A stretch of 64,000 nucleotides of DNA. Origin: Paenibacillaceae bacterium (GTDB taxonomy: Bacteria > Bacillota > Bacilli > Paenibacillales > Paenibacillaceae). Positions 8,070-16,787 of the stretch are shown here, piece by piece. Under the pieces are notes generated by a model. The model was not told the origin of the DNA and made no database searches. It saw only the letters and a list, made by a program, of their open reading frames with translations. The translations under genes and the position numbers were made by a program. Within the stretch, counting starts at the first letter, position 1. Every line of letters begins with the position of its first letter. The stretch spans positions 62,001 to 126,000 of the forward strand of contig REGQ01000005.1 of assembly GCA_004134985.1 (NCBI GenBank), in the 5' to 3' direction.

Positions 8070-8713
8070 GCTTTTGGGAAACGATTCAAACGGATTGGCC
8101 GAAAATACTGGACAAAACAATAGAGCATTTCGAACTGTCGCTCATCTCGGTGCTGATCGCCTGTCTGATCGCCATCCCGACCGGCATCTATTTGACAACG
8201 CATAAACGGCTCGCCAATGGAATTATTACTGTCGTATCCGTCATTCAGACCATCCCAAGCCTGGCGCTGTTCGGCTTTATGATTCCGCTGGTCGGTATCG
8301 GCAAGGAGCCTGCCATTATCGCGCTGACGCTGTACGCGCTGTTGCCAATTTTGCAAAATACGTACTCAGGCGTACTCAGCGTGTCTCCGGCACTCATTGA
8401 AGCGGGAACCGGGATGGGGATGACGCGCTGGCAAATTCTGAGATTGGTCCAGCTGCCGATCGCCCGCAGCTTCATTATGGCCGGTGTGCGGCTTGTAGCG
8501 GTTCAGACGATCAGCATAGCGACGATAGCGACCTACATTGCTGCTGGCGGGTTAGGTGATATTATTACACGCGGAATTGCGGCGATTAATACGAATATCA
8601 TTTTGGCCGGGGCGATTCCAGTATCCTTGCTTGTCATTATTGTTAATTTGCTGCTGCTGCTCTTGAACCGTTGGTTAACACCGAGAGGCCTTCGCCACAT
8701 GACGAAGGATTAA
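8066..8713 (+). CDS. OpuC-type ABC transporter permease
   Basis: 215 residues with five to six membrane segments. The cytoplasmic coupling loop reads EAGTGMGMTRWQILRLVQLP, and the QTIPSLALFGFM and ATYIAAGGLGDIITRG motifs are typical of OpuCB/ProW-type betaine permeases. B. subtilis OpuC has two permeases (OpuCB and OpuCD); only one is encoded here, so a homodimer is expected. Sits between the ATPase (4-base overlap) and the binding protein (22-base gap). Confidence 0.88.
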   Translation: MSFWETIQTDWPKILDKTIEHFELSLISVLIACLIAIPTGIYLTTHKRLANGIITVVSVIQTIPSLALFGFMIPLVGIGKEPAIIALTLYALLPILQNTYSGVLSVSPALIEAGTGMGMTRWQILRLVQLPIARSFIMAGVRLVAVQTISIATIATYIAAGGLGDIITRGIAAINTNIILAGAIPVSLLVIIVNLLLLLLNRWLTPRGLRHMTKD

Positions 8714-8735
8714 TAGAAAGGGGATAAGGAAGAAG

Positions 8736-9689
8736 ATGAAGAACATGATGAACAAGAAGGATAGGTTAGCAAGCGGTATGAGCGGACGTTGGGGGAGGAG
8801 CAAGAGAGCTCTTCTTGCCCTCACGGCAGCAGTGCTGCTCGCAGTCAGTATGAGCGGCTGCTCCAGGGGAGGAAGTTCGGATACGATTCAGGTCGCAACC
8901 AAGGGGTTCGCAGAGTCGGATATTTTGGCAAATGCGTTGAAGCTTCTCATTGAACAAGAGACTGATCTGAAAGCTAATGTCAAGAGCCTGGATAACAATC
9001 TGCTCTGGAATGCGCTCAAGATTAAGGAAGTAGATACTTATGTGGAGTATACCGGAACGGCACTTATTAATATCTTGAAAGCAGAGCCTGAATACGATCC
9101 TCAAAAAGTCTATGACAAGGTGAAGAAGGAACTGAAGGAGAAAAATCAGATTACGGTGCTGGACCCTTTAGGCTTTACTAATTCTTATGCGTTCGGGGTG
9201 CATAAGGACAAAGCGGAGAATCTGGGCCTGAAGACAGGATCGGATGTTGCAGCCAATTCAGAAGAGCTGGTTTTTGGAGCAAGCGAAGAATTTATGAACC
9301 GCCCGGATCTCTGGCCGCCGGTTTTGGAAAGTTACGAACCCAAATTCAAGGATATCAAGACGATTGCAGGGGGCTTGTATTATCAAGCAATTGACCAGGG
9401 ATTGATTGATGTCGCGATGGTGCAAACGACCTCCGCCCAAGTGCTGGTCAGACCGATTGTTGTGCTGGAGGATGACAAGCATGTCTATGTACCCTATTAT
9501 GCTATCCCGGTAGTTCGCGATGAAGTGTTGAAGAAACATCCTGAGCTGGAGAAGATACTGAATTCGATGGCAGGGAAAATTACCGATAGTGAGATGCAAA
9601 AACTCAATGGCGAGGTTGAGAATAACCAGCGATCTGCGCTCGAAGTTGCTAAGGAATGGCTGATAGCGAATGATTTGTTGAAAGGATAG
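8736..9689 (+). CDS. OpuC-type substrate-binding lipoprotein
   Basis: 317-residue extracytoplasmic binding protein of the OpuAC/quaternary-amine family. A long basic N-terminus and a hydrophobic stretch end in the lipobox VSMSGC, so cleavage and lipidation at that Cys are expected. The mature part begins IQVATKGFAESDILANAL, then VDTYVEYTGTALINIL, both typical of OpuCC-like proteins. These bind carnitine, choline, glycine betaine or, in EgtU-type members, ergothioneine. Which ligand applies depends on aromatic-cage residues I cannot place without a structure alignment. Third gene of the importer operon and followed by two flavin monooxygenases. Confidence 0.87.
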   Translation: MKNMMNKKDRLASGMSGRWGRSKRALLALTAAVLLAVSMSGCSRGGSSDTIQVATKGFAESDILANALKLLIEQETDLKANVKSLDNNLLWNALKIKEVDTYVEYTGTALINILKAEPEYDPQKVYDKVKKELKEKNQITVLDPLGFTNSYAFGVHKDKAENLGLKTGSDVAANSEELVFGASEEFMNRPDLWPPVLESYEPKFKDIKTIAGGLYYQAIDQGLIDVAMVQTTSAQVLVRPIVVLEDDKHVYVPYYAIPVVRDEVLKKHPELEKILNSMAGKITDSEMQKLNGEVENNQRSALEVAKEWLIANDLLKG

Positions 9690-9761
9690 AGGCACATTGT
9701 GATATTTTTTTACGGATTATACCGTCTATTCATATTGGATAACTGAATGGAGGATGAGGAA

Positions 9762-11117
9762 ATGAGTAACGCGCAACGACAAATGGCGCTCGGAGCGATG
9801 ATGTTTTTCCCGGCGGGAGGGAATATTTCCAGTTGGAGGCATCCTTTGGCCGATGTGCAGGGACTGCTTGATTTCAATTATTACAAAAAAATCGTTCAGA
9901 CGGCAGAACGCGGCAAGTTCGATATGTTCTTCTATGCCGATGAGCTGTACGTATGGGACCGCTTCGAATCCGGGATTAGCCATGCCAACAGCATTCGCCC
10001 GGAGCCCTTCACCTTGCTCGCTGCGCTGGCTGCAGCTACCGAGCATATCGGACTGGCGGCGACGGTCTCCAGTACCTACAATGAGCCGTATCATGTCGCA
10101 CGCAAGCTGGCGACACTGGATTACCTGAGCAATGGGCGGGCGGCGTGGAATATCGTCACCTCGCGGACGGATGAGGAGGCTCGCAATTTCGGACTGGAGA
10201 AGCATCTGGAGCATGGGACGCGCTATGAGCGGGCAGGGGAGTTCATCGATGTGACGCAAGGGCTGTGGGACAGCTGGGAGGATGATGCGCTCCTTCTGGA
10301 TAAGGAAAGCGGATATTTCGCCGATAAGGAGAAGCTGCACAATCTTCAGCATAAAGGCAGTCACTTCCAGGTGCATGGGCCGCTAAATGTGTCGAGGCCA
10401 CCGCAAGGACATCCGGTGCTTATTCAGGCCGGCGCATCGGAGGCGGGCAAGGAGCTGGCCGCCGCCAAGGCGGAAATCGTCTTTGCGCCGATCAGCTCAT
10501 TCTCGCCTGAAGGTCTGCGAGCCGGTCAGCAGTTCTACGAGGATATTAAGGGGCGCATGGCCAAGTATGGCAGAAGTCGTGACGAGCTGAAAATATTGCC
10601 CGGCATCATGCCCATTATCGGTCGAACGGAAGCGGAAGCAAAGGAGCAGCTTGCGCTCATTGAGAGCCTGACACCGCAGCAGCTCGGTCTCGATCTGCTC
10701 TCCCATTACCTCGGTCAGGACATTTCGTCCTATCCGCTTGATGAGCCGCTGCCGATCCGGCCGGATCTTGACCAGTTTAATCAGAGCAAGAGCCTCCTCA
10801 AGAGCATCCTTGAGCTGATGGATGACGGGGAGCTGACGCTGCGCCAGCTGTATGGTCGATTGACGAACAGGTTCGGGCTGGCTGGGACGCCGGAGCAAAT
10901 TGCCGATTTCCTGGAGGAGTGGTTTCTGGAAGGGGCGGCCGACGGCTTTAATGTCTCCTTCCCCTATTTGCCAGGCGGGATCGAAGATTTCGTGGAGCTG
11001 GTAGTGCCGGAGCTGCAGCGCAGAGGGGTGTTCCGCACCGAATATACCGGAAGTACGCTGCGTGATCATCTGTCGCTCCAGCGCCCGGCCAATCGGTTCA
11101 CTTCGGTCGGCGTGTAG
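9762..11117 (+). CDS. LLM-class flavin monooxygenase (NtaA/SnaA/DszA type), copy 1
   Basis: About 451 residues; a reduced-FMN-dependent two-component monooxygenase. Family features include RGKFDMFFYADELYV, the flavin-binding region TEHIGLAATVSSTYNEPYH, SNGRAAWNIVTS, and HFQVHGPLNV. NtaA, DszA and relatives oxidise C-N or C-S bonds of imported small molecules and need a separate flavin reductase. None lies nearby; the closest flavin-reductase-like gene is at 57038. ATG 9762 is chosen over 9747 because GGAGG (9749-9753) is then 8 bases upstream. Adjacent gene is a near-identical copy. It could act on the importer substrate or its breakdown product. Confidence 0.88.
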   Translation: MSNAQRQMALGAMMFFPAGGNISSWRHPLADVQGLLDFNYYKKIVQTAERGKFDMFFYADELYVWDRFESGISHANSIRPEPFTLLAALAAATEHIGLAATVSSTYNEPYHVARKLATLDYLSNGRAAWNIVTSRTDEEARNFGLEKHLEHGTRYERAGEFIDVTQGLWDSWEDDALLLDKESGYFADKEKLHNLQHKGSHFQVHGPLNVSRPPQGHPVLIQAGASEAGKELAAAKAEIVFAPISSFSPEGLRAGQQFYEDIKGRMAKYGRSRDELKILPGIMPIIGRTEAEAKEQLALIESLTPQQLGLDLLSHYLGQDISSYPLDEPLPIRPDLDQFNQSKSLLKSILELMDDGELTLRQLYGRLTNRFGLAGTPEQIADFLEEWFLEGAADGFNVSFPYLPGGIEDFVELVVPELQRRGVFRTEYTGSTLRDHLSLQRPANRFTSVGV

Positions 11118-11202
11118 CTGGCTACGTGACTACGATGCCTAGCATAAATGGCTGACTGTTAATGCCAACGGATTACGAATGAATGAAGAGGAGGCTGAGG
11201 AA

Positions 11203-12558
11203 ATGAGTATCTCGCAACGACAAATGGCGCTGGGGGCGATGATGTTTTTCCCGGCGGGAGAGCATATTTCGAGCTGGAGGCATCCGGAGTCCGATGCGCA
11301 AGGGCAGCTTGACTTGAACTACTACAAAAAGATCGTCCAGACGGCGGAACGCGGCAAGTTCGATATGTTCTTCTATGCCGATGAGTTGTATGTATGGGAT
11401 CGATTCGAATCTGGGATTAGCCATGCCAACAGCATTCGCCCGGAGCCCTTCACCTTGCTAGGGGCGCTGGCCGCGGCGACCGAGCACATTGGGCTTGCCG
11501 CGACGATCTCCACGACCTACAATGAGCCGTACCATATCGCCCGCAAGCTGGCGACGCTGGATTACCTGAGCAATGGGCGGGCGGCCTGGAATATCGTCAC
11601 CTCGCAGACGGATGAGGAGGCTCGCAATTTCGGGCGGGAGAAGCATCTGGAGCACGGGACGCGCTATGAGCGGGCCGAGGAGTTCGTTGATGTGACGCAG
11701 GGGCTGTGGGACAGCTGGGAGGATGATGCGCTGCTTCTGAATAAGGAAAGCGGGTATTTCGCCGATAAGGAGAAGCTGCACAATCTTCAGCACAAAGGAA
11801 AGCACTTCCAGGTGCATGGGCCGCTCAATGTCGCCAGACCCCCGCAAGGCTATCCGGTACTCGCTCAAGCAGGGGCTTCGGAGGCGGGCAAGGAGCTGGC
11901 CGCAGCCAAGGCGGAGATCGTCTTCGCGCCAATCAGCTCATTCTCGGCAGAAGGATTGCAGGCCGCTCAGCAGCTCTATGAGGATATTAAGGGGCGTATG
12001 GCCAAATACGGAAGAAGCCGTGACGAGCTGAAAATATTACCCGGCATCATGCCGATTATTGGCCGGACGGAAGCGGAAGCAAAGGAGCAGCTGGCGATCA
12101 TTGAGAGCTTGACACCGCAGCAGCTCGGCCTCGATCTGCTCTCTCATTACCTCGGTCAGGACATTTCGTCCTATCCGCTTGATGAACCGCTGCCGATCCG
12201 GCCGGATCTTAGTCAATTTAATCAGAGCAAGAGCGGGCTCAAGCGCATTTTGGAGCTGCTGGATGAGGGGCAACTGACGCTTCGTCAGCTGTATGAGCGA
12301 TCGACAAACAAGCGCGGGCTGGCTGGGACGCCGGAGCAAATCGCCGATTTTCTGGAGGAGTGGTTTCTGAAGGGAGCTGCAGATGGTTTTAACATCGCGT
12401 TCTCCCGTCTGCCGGGCGGTCTTGATGACTTCGTGGAACTGGTCATACCGGAGCTGCAGCGCAGAGGGGTGTTCCGCACGGAATATACCGGTCGTACGCT
12501 GCGTGACCATCTGTCGCTCCAGCGTCCAGCCAATCGCTTCACTTCCGTCGGCGTGTAG
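11203..12558 (+). CDS. LLM-class flavin monooxygenase (NtaA/SnaA/DszA type), copy 2
   Basis: About 451 residues, collinear with copy 1 without visible gaps and identical at the great majority of positions, including the flavin region and the C-terminal DHLSLQRPANRFTSVGV. Differences cluster in the middle and near the C-terminus (for example SLLKSILELMDDGEL versus SGLKRILELLDEGQL). Start ATG 11203 fits AGAGGAGG at 11187-11194. A tandem duplication this recent suggests selection for dosage or emerging substrate divergence, or gene conversion keeping both alike. Same transcript as the importer is likely. Confidence 0.88.
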   Translation: MSISQRQMALGAMMFFPAGEHISSWRHPESDAQGQLDLNYYKKIVQTAERGKFDMFFYADELYVWDRFESGISHANSIRPEPFTLLGALAAATEHIGLAATISTTYNEPYHIARKLATLDYLSNGRAAWNIVTSQTDEEARNFGREKHLEHGTRYERAEEFVDVTQGLWDSWEDDALLLNKESGYFADKEKLHNLQHKGKHFQVHGPLNVARPPQGYPVLAQAGASEAGKELAAAKAEIVFAPISSFSAEGLQAAQQLYEDIKGRMAKYGRSRDELKILPGIMPIIGRTEAEAKEQLAIIESLTPQQLGLDLLSHYLGQDISSYPLDEPLPIRPDLSQFNQSKSGLKRILELLDEGQLTLRQLYERSTNKRGLAGTPEQIADFLEEWFLKGAADGFNIAFSRLPGGLDDFVELVIPELQRRGVFRTEYTGRTLRDHLSLQRPANRFTSVGV

Positions 12559-12567
12559 CTGATCACA

Positions 12568-13575
12568 ATGCCCACTTCGTATAGATCCGCATTTGCCGGG
12601 TTGTTCGTTGTCGCTTTCATCTGGGGCATCAGCTTCGTTATTAGCGCCTATCTGCTGCAGGCGTTTTCGCCGGTGCTGCTCTCGTTTCTGCGGCTTTTAT
12701 TTACATTCGGTTTTTTGCTTCTTCTCTATTTGGGGAGCAGCGGAAGAAGAGCGATGCAAAGGCCGACCAGAGCCGAATGGCTACTGCTGTTGTATTCCTC
12801 GATCTTCTTTACACTGATACAACAGCCGGCCTATTTTATCGGCTTGGAATACTCAACTGCTGCGAATGCTTCATTAATCTATGCAGCCGCACCGCTGACA
12901 ACGCTGCTTCTGGAGGCCATCTTCCTGAAGACGCGGATTCGCGGGCTGAAGCTGCTGGGTGCGGCTCTGGGCTTTGCAGGTGTGCTGATCATCGTACAGA
13001 GCAGCAATCATGCTTGGCGTATCGGGACGGGGGATCTGTACTTGCTGCTGGCGATGCTCGGCCTGTCGGTAAGTGTATTATTCACCCCGAAGCTGGCCCG
13101 TACGCTGTCCCCTTTAACCATTACGACGTATTCCTCCTTCGTCGGCACCTTGCTGATGGTGCCCGCCGTCGGGGGAGAGTGGCTGCTTGGAGGGAGCGTT
13201 ATGCAGGGCGGTGTGTTGATGTGGCTGCTTACCGCGATTGCCGGCCTGATGAATGTGGCTGCAGGTATATGGTGGGTGCGAGGTGTGGCGGTCGTCGGTC
13301 CGGGTACGGCATCGCTGTTCCACAACCTCCCGCCCTTTATTGCCATTATATTTGGTTTCCTCGTGCTGGGAGAGCAGGCGGGTGCCTCTCAACTCGCCGG
13401 CGGAGCCCTTATATTGCTTGGGGTATTCATTACAGGCCGCGTTCGTCCTGATGCGGCTGCTCTTATAGCAGAGGCAGCGCCTCAGGATGAGCAAGCTGTG
13501 CCTGCTCTCGTGGCAGCCATTCCGGTGGAGGCGGGCGAAGGCTCCGAGAATCGCTCGTCGACAGCAGGCCACTGA
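12568..13575 (+). CDS. EamA/DMT-family transporter
   Basis: 335-residue drug/metabolite transporter with about ten membrane helices arranged as two EamA repeats. Repeat 1 starts FVVAFIWGISFVISAYLLQA; repeat 2 includes GLMNVAAGIWWVRGVAVVG and LFHNLPPFIAIIFGFLVLGE. The C-terminal tail of about 40 residues is soluble and Ala/Glu-rich. It begins 9 bases after the monooxygenase stop with no strong ribosome site, so coupled translation is likely. Such proteins usually export metabolites; an exporter for a product of this pathway is possible. Confidence 0.85.
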   Translation: MPTSYRSAFAGLFVVAFIWGISFVISAYLLQAFSPVLLSFLRLLFTFGFLLLLYLGSSGRRAMQRPTRAEWLLLLYSSIFFTLIQQPAYFIGLEYSTAANASLIYAAAPLTTLLLEAIFLKTRIRGLKLLGAALGFAGVLIIVQSSNHAWRIGTGDLYLLLAMLGLSVSVLFTPKLARTLSPLTITTYSSFVGTLLMVPAVGGEWLLGGSVMQGGVLMWLLTAIAGLMNVAAGIWWVRGVAVVGPGTASLFHNLPPFIAIIFGFLVLGEQAGASQLAGGALILLGVFITGRVRPDAAALIAEAAPQDEQAVPALVAAIPVEAGEGSENRSSTAGH

Positions 13576-13893
13576 GTGCCGCTGAGGCGGGCGTCAGCAT
13601 GGATGGGCCCAAAACTCTGGCATACGAGTTGGCGGACAACTTGTTTGGGGTTGCAACAAAGCATTCTTGTATCTAAGTGAGCGTCAAACAGTCCTCACCG
13701 CTAGGTATGGGCTATTTGACGCTCACTTATGAGCTAGTTAACTCCGTTAGAGGAAGCGCGGCGCACGCTTTGTGTGGAGCAGGAGAGAAGCCGGGGATTA
13801 CTTCAAACGCCTACCTATTGCTGATTAATATACTATAATAAATTAAGTTATTCGTCTCGGTTTGGGCAGCTAATCGAAAGAAGGAGGACCTGA
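13576..13893. other. 318-bp spacer with a long inverted repeat
   Basis: Contains a perfect 15-bp inverted repeat: TAAGTGAGCGTCAAA at 13674-13688 and its inverse at 13715-13729, with a 26-base loop and no T-run after it. A TATAAT at 13834-13839 could be the -10 for the lyase genes, but I see no matching -35. AAGGAGG (13881-13887) is the ribosome site of the next gene. Confidence 0.65.
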
Positions 13894-15354
13894 ATGAACA
13901 CCCCATTAGTTATAAGCGGATCTAGTCTAAGGATGGCTGATATCGCTGCGATTGTGACTGGCAAGGGCATTGACGTAACTATTGCTACGCCGCAGCAAGA
14001 AACTTCGGAGCGGGGAAGGATAGCGCTGGATCGTCGGCAGGAGGCTTTCTCCGCATGCGGGGAAAGCCTCCTGCCTGTACTAAGAGACTGCGTACAGTAC
14101 GATGGCGAGCTATTGCCAACCGAAATTGGCTTAATCAGTATCTATTTGCTGCTTAATCATGCGGCCAAGGAGCCTGCGCTGTTAAACAAGGAATGGGTGC
14201 AGAGGGCTCAGTTTCTCATTAATCATCGCATTATACCCTGTATTCATAAGGAAAGTATGACCGAGCTCTCGGCTATGGGTGAACTGGCGCTCATTCTCTA
14301 TGGTGAGGAAGAACTCCTATGTTATTATAATAGTACCTATCGACCCGTAGGTGATGTTTATCGGGAGATGGGGCTGAGCAAGCTTGAAAATACGAAGGAA
14401 GATGTCACGTTCATTACGAATGCTTGTTGTGTATCAACGGCGATTTCTATTTTTTCGGTCCTGGAGGCGTCAAGATTGGCCAAAACCGCTGATTTATGCG
14501 TCGCGATGCATCTGGAAGCGATACGGGGCGAGATTGGCGCGTTTGATCGGAGGCTGCATGAGCTTGGCAGACCTTATGCCAATCAAATTAAGGTAGCGGA
14601 AAACATAAGAAGATTGATCGCGGGCAGTGAATTCACTACAGACCGTGCACGGGCAGCTTACGGCGGAGACAACGGGCCGCGTATTCAAGATGCGATTAGC
14701 ATCCGGGCTGTCCCGCAGACGCATGGCGGTGTCAGAGATACGATCACATGGTTGCAGGAGCAGCTTGCCGACGAAATCAATGCCGTAGCCGACAAGACGA
14801 ATCCATTGCTCGGTTACTTGCTTGATGTACTGGCGATCGGTCTGATCGACTTAGGCAATGTCAGTGAGAGAAGAAGCTTCAGGCTGCTCGACAGCAAGCT
14901 ATCCTACGGGCTTCCTATGAATCTCGTAGGGGAAAATCCGGGCTTCAATCACGGCTTTCCCGTCGTTCAGGCGGCTGCGACCGGTATACTTGCGGAATTA
15001 AAGCTGTTGGCCGCTTCACATGCTGGCATGAATCGAATGAATATGCTGACAAGCGAATACAGTTGCACAACGTTTAGCTCGGCACTGAAGTCCTTACAAG
15101 CAATTTCGTTGCTGGATAAGATTATCGGCATTGAGATGTTTATGACTGCACAGGGGATGGATCTTGCACAAGCGAAGCTGAACCACTTTGAATTTGGGAC
15201 AGGCACAAGCGCGGCGCTTCAAGCCTTGCGGCAGGATGTGCCGATGGTGAAGGCAAATCGCTTTGCATCGCCGGATATGGTTGCCGCGGAGCGGGCTGTG
15301 GCGCAAGGTGTCGTTCTTCAAGCAGTTGAACATCTCATAGGAGAACTGGGGTGA
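13894..15354 (+). CDS. histidine-ammonia-lyase-like protein, subunit A (no MIO triad)
   Basis: 486 residues of the HutH/PAL superfamily but clearly divergent. It keeps the central helical region (LEAIRGEIGAFDRRLHELGR) and QDAISIRAVPQTHGGVRD, equivalent to the QD-Y-S-R motif (Pseudomonas HAL Gln277/Tyr280/Arg283): here Gln265 and Arg271 remain and Tyr becomes Ile268. It lacks the N-terminal YGxNTGFG tyrosine motif. The MIO site is shortened: residues 119-130 (KESMTELSAMGE) replace the GSVGASGDL region, with no Ala-Ser-Gly. The GGNFHG segment and QEDHV are also missing. Strong ribosome site; the next lyase gene starts 12 bases after the stop. No hutU/hutI/hutG nearby, so ordinary histidine degradation is unlikely. 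Probably works only with its neighbour. Confidence 0.8.
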   Translation: MNTPLVISGSSLRMADIAAIVTGKGIDVTIATPQQETSERGRIALDRRQEAFSACGESLLPVLRDCVQYDGELLPTEIGLISIYLLLNHAAKEPALLNKEWVQRAQFLINHRIIPCIHKESMTELSAMGELALILYGEEELLCYYNSTYRPVGDVYREMGLSKLENTKEDVTFITNACCVSTAISIFSVLEASRLAKTADLCVAMHLEAIRGEIGAFDRRLHELGRPYANQIKVAENIRRLIAGSEFTTDRARAAYGGDNGPRIQDAISIRAVPQTHGGVRDTITWLQEQLADEINAVADKTNPLLGYLLDVLAIGLIDLGNVSERRSFRLLDSKLSYGLPMNLVGENPGFNHGFPVVQAAATGILAELKLLAASHAGMNRMNMLTSEYSCTTFSSALKSLQAISLLDKIIGIEMFMTAQGMDLAQAKLNHFEFGTGTSAALQALRQDVPMVKANRFASPDMVAAERAVAQGVVLQAVEHLIGELG

Positions 15355-15366
15355 GGTGATCAGACG

Positions 15367-16698
15367 ATGAAGCAAAGTAACTATTTTTTGGATGGCTGTC
15401 GTTTGACTGTAGATGAGGTGGTTCAGGCTGTTCGCGGAGAGCTGGGCACGGTCGGCTTGACCGGCGAAGCAATCGCGAAGTGTGAGGCGAGCAGAGCCCA
15501 GGTCACACGCTGGCTGGTAGACGATGCACCTGCCGTTTATGGTGTCAATACAGGACTGGGCAATTTGAAGGATAGCGTGCTATCACTTGAAGAACATCTG
15601 GCATGGAATAAAACGATTCCCTACCCACATGCTGTCGGGCTCGGCGAGTATTTGAATCCGGCGATTACAAGGGCTTCGATGCTAATACGCGCCAATGTCC
15701 TTAGCCGGGGCTACTCTGGGGTGAGAAGCGAATTGATCCATAGAATGCTCAGCATTTTCAATCAGGGCATTGCTGCAGCGATCCGTGAGCTGGGTTCAAC
15801 AGGATTAAGTGACCTTGGGCCGCTGGCCCACAATGCGATGGTTGTCAGCGGGCTGGAGGAAGCGGAAGTATTCTACAAGGGTCAGCGCATGCTTGCCCAG
15901 GACTGTTTTGCAGCGATCGGTCTGGAGGCTTCATTTCCGCTGGAGTGCAAGGAAGCGCTGGCACAAATGAACGGCTCGACGATGACGCAGGCAATTGCGG
16001 TTTATGCTTGCCACAATATGCAGCAGCTGATCAACATTGAGAAGAAGATAGACAGCATTTGGGCGGAACTCGGGCTGCTGCCATTCGCTGCCAAAGCAAA
16101 AGTAGATCAAGCCGTAGACAAAGCGTTTCGCATCATCGCGAATACGGTAAACTTCGAGAACAATATTACGTGCGACAATCCACTGTTGTTCGAAGCCGAG
16201 GATGGATACGAGGCGGTCATGGGCTGCAATTGCAGCAATACACAGATCGGTTATGTGATGGACCTGCTTGCCATTCTCCTCGCCGACAAAGCTAACGTTA
16301 TGATCGAGTTGTTCAATCGGCTGGAGCGCGAAAAAAACCTGAATATAAGCGGTATTCGCGAGCATGCGCTGGCAAGAGTCGGCTATATTCAATCCCTATG
16401 CTTGCCGGCCAGCGCCGATTCTCTTCCTACGAAGGCCAATCAGGAGGATCATGTAGAATTTAGCTATGGGGCAGCAAGAAAAGCGATGAAAGCACTGCAG
16501 GCATACCAATTTTTGTTGTCCAGCTTGCTGGGCGCAGTCGACAGGCTGGACGCCGCCGCTGGCAATTACAGCAAGGTTCAGGAGCAATTCCCCGGCATCG
16601 ATGCGGAGCGGGCAGTCGGTTCCAAGCAGATCGTTAACATCAACAACTACTTGTCCCATACGTTCGACCTGGTGCCGTTGTTAAACAATGCAGATTAA
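15367..16698 (+). CDS. histidine-ammonia-lyase-like protein, subunit B (no MIO triad)
   Basis: 443 residues of the HutH/PAL superfamily, shorter than HAL (about 510). It keeps VYGVNTGLG (Tyr58, equivalent to HAL Tyr53), PHAVG (His88, HAL His83), QMNGS (Asn202, HAL Asn195), NNITCDNPLLF, and PTKANQEDHV (Glu360, HAL Glu414). The MIO region reads GSTGLSDLGPLAH (from residue 143): one residue shorter than GSVGASGDLAPLAH and without Ala-Ser-Gly. HAL GGNFHG (Phe329) is GCNCSN. About 70 residues carrying the QD-Y-S-R motif are absent between residues 235 and 262, exactly the part present in subunit A. GAGGTGAT at the A stop couples translation. The pair is best explained as a hetero-oligomer with shared active sites. 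Confidence 0.82.
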   Translation: MKQSNYFLDGCRLTVDEVVQAVRGELGTVGLTGEAIAKCEASRAQVTRWLVDDAPAVYGVNTGLGNLKDSVLSLEEHLAWNKTIPYPHAVGLGEYLNPAITRASMLIRANVLSRGYSGVRSELIHRMLSIFNQGIAAAIRELGSTGLSDLGPLAHNAMVVSGLEEAEVFYKGQRMLAQDCFAAIGLEASFPLECKEALAQMNGSTMTQAIAVYACHNMQQLINIEKKIDSIWAELGLLPFAAKAKVDQAVDKAFRIIANTVNFENNITCDNPLLFEAEDGYEAVMGCNCSNTQIGYVMDLLAILLADKANVMIELFNRLEREKNLNISGIREHALARVGYIQSLCLPASADSLPTKANQEDHVEFSYGAARKAMKALQAYQFLLSSLLGAVDRLDAAAGNYSKVQEQFPGIDAERAVGSKQIVNINNYLSHTFDLVPLLNNAD

Positions 16699-16787
16699 GA
16701 CGATGAAGTAGAATCCCTCCTACAGCTTCGTAAAATGCGAGGAGTAAAGTTCTCCGAGCGTGAACGTGAATAGGACGAGGTGATTGC

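Noticed and set aside
9762-12558. Bacterial luciferase (lux) genes
   Set aside because: Length and motifs fit the NtaA/DszA monooxygenase group, and no fatty-aldehyde (luxCDE) genes are present.
13894-16698. Ordinary histidine degradation (hutH) genes
   Set aside because: No Ala-Ser-Gly MIO triad in either protein, and no urocanase, imidazolonepropionase or formiminoglutamase genes nearby.
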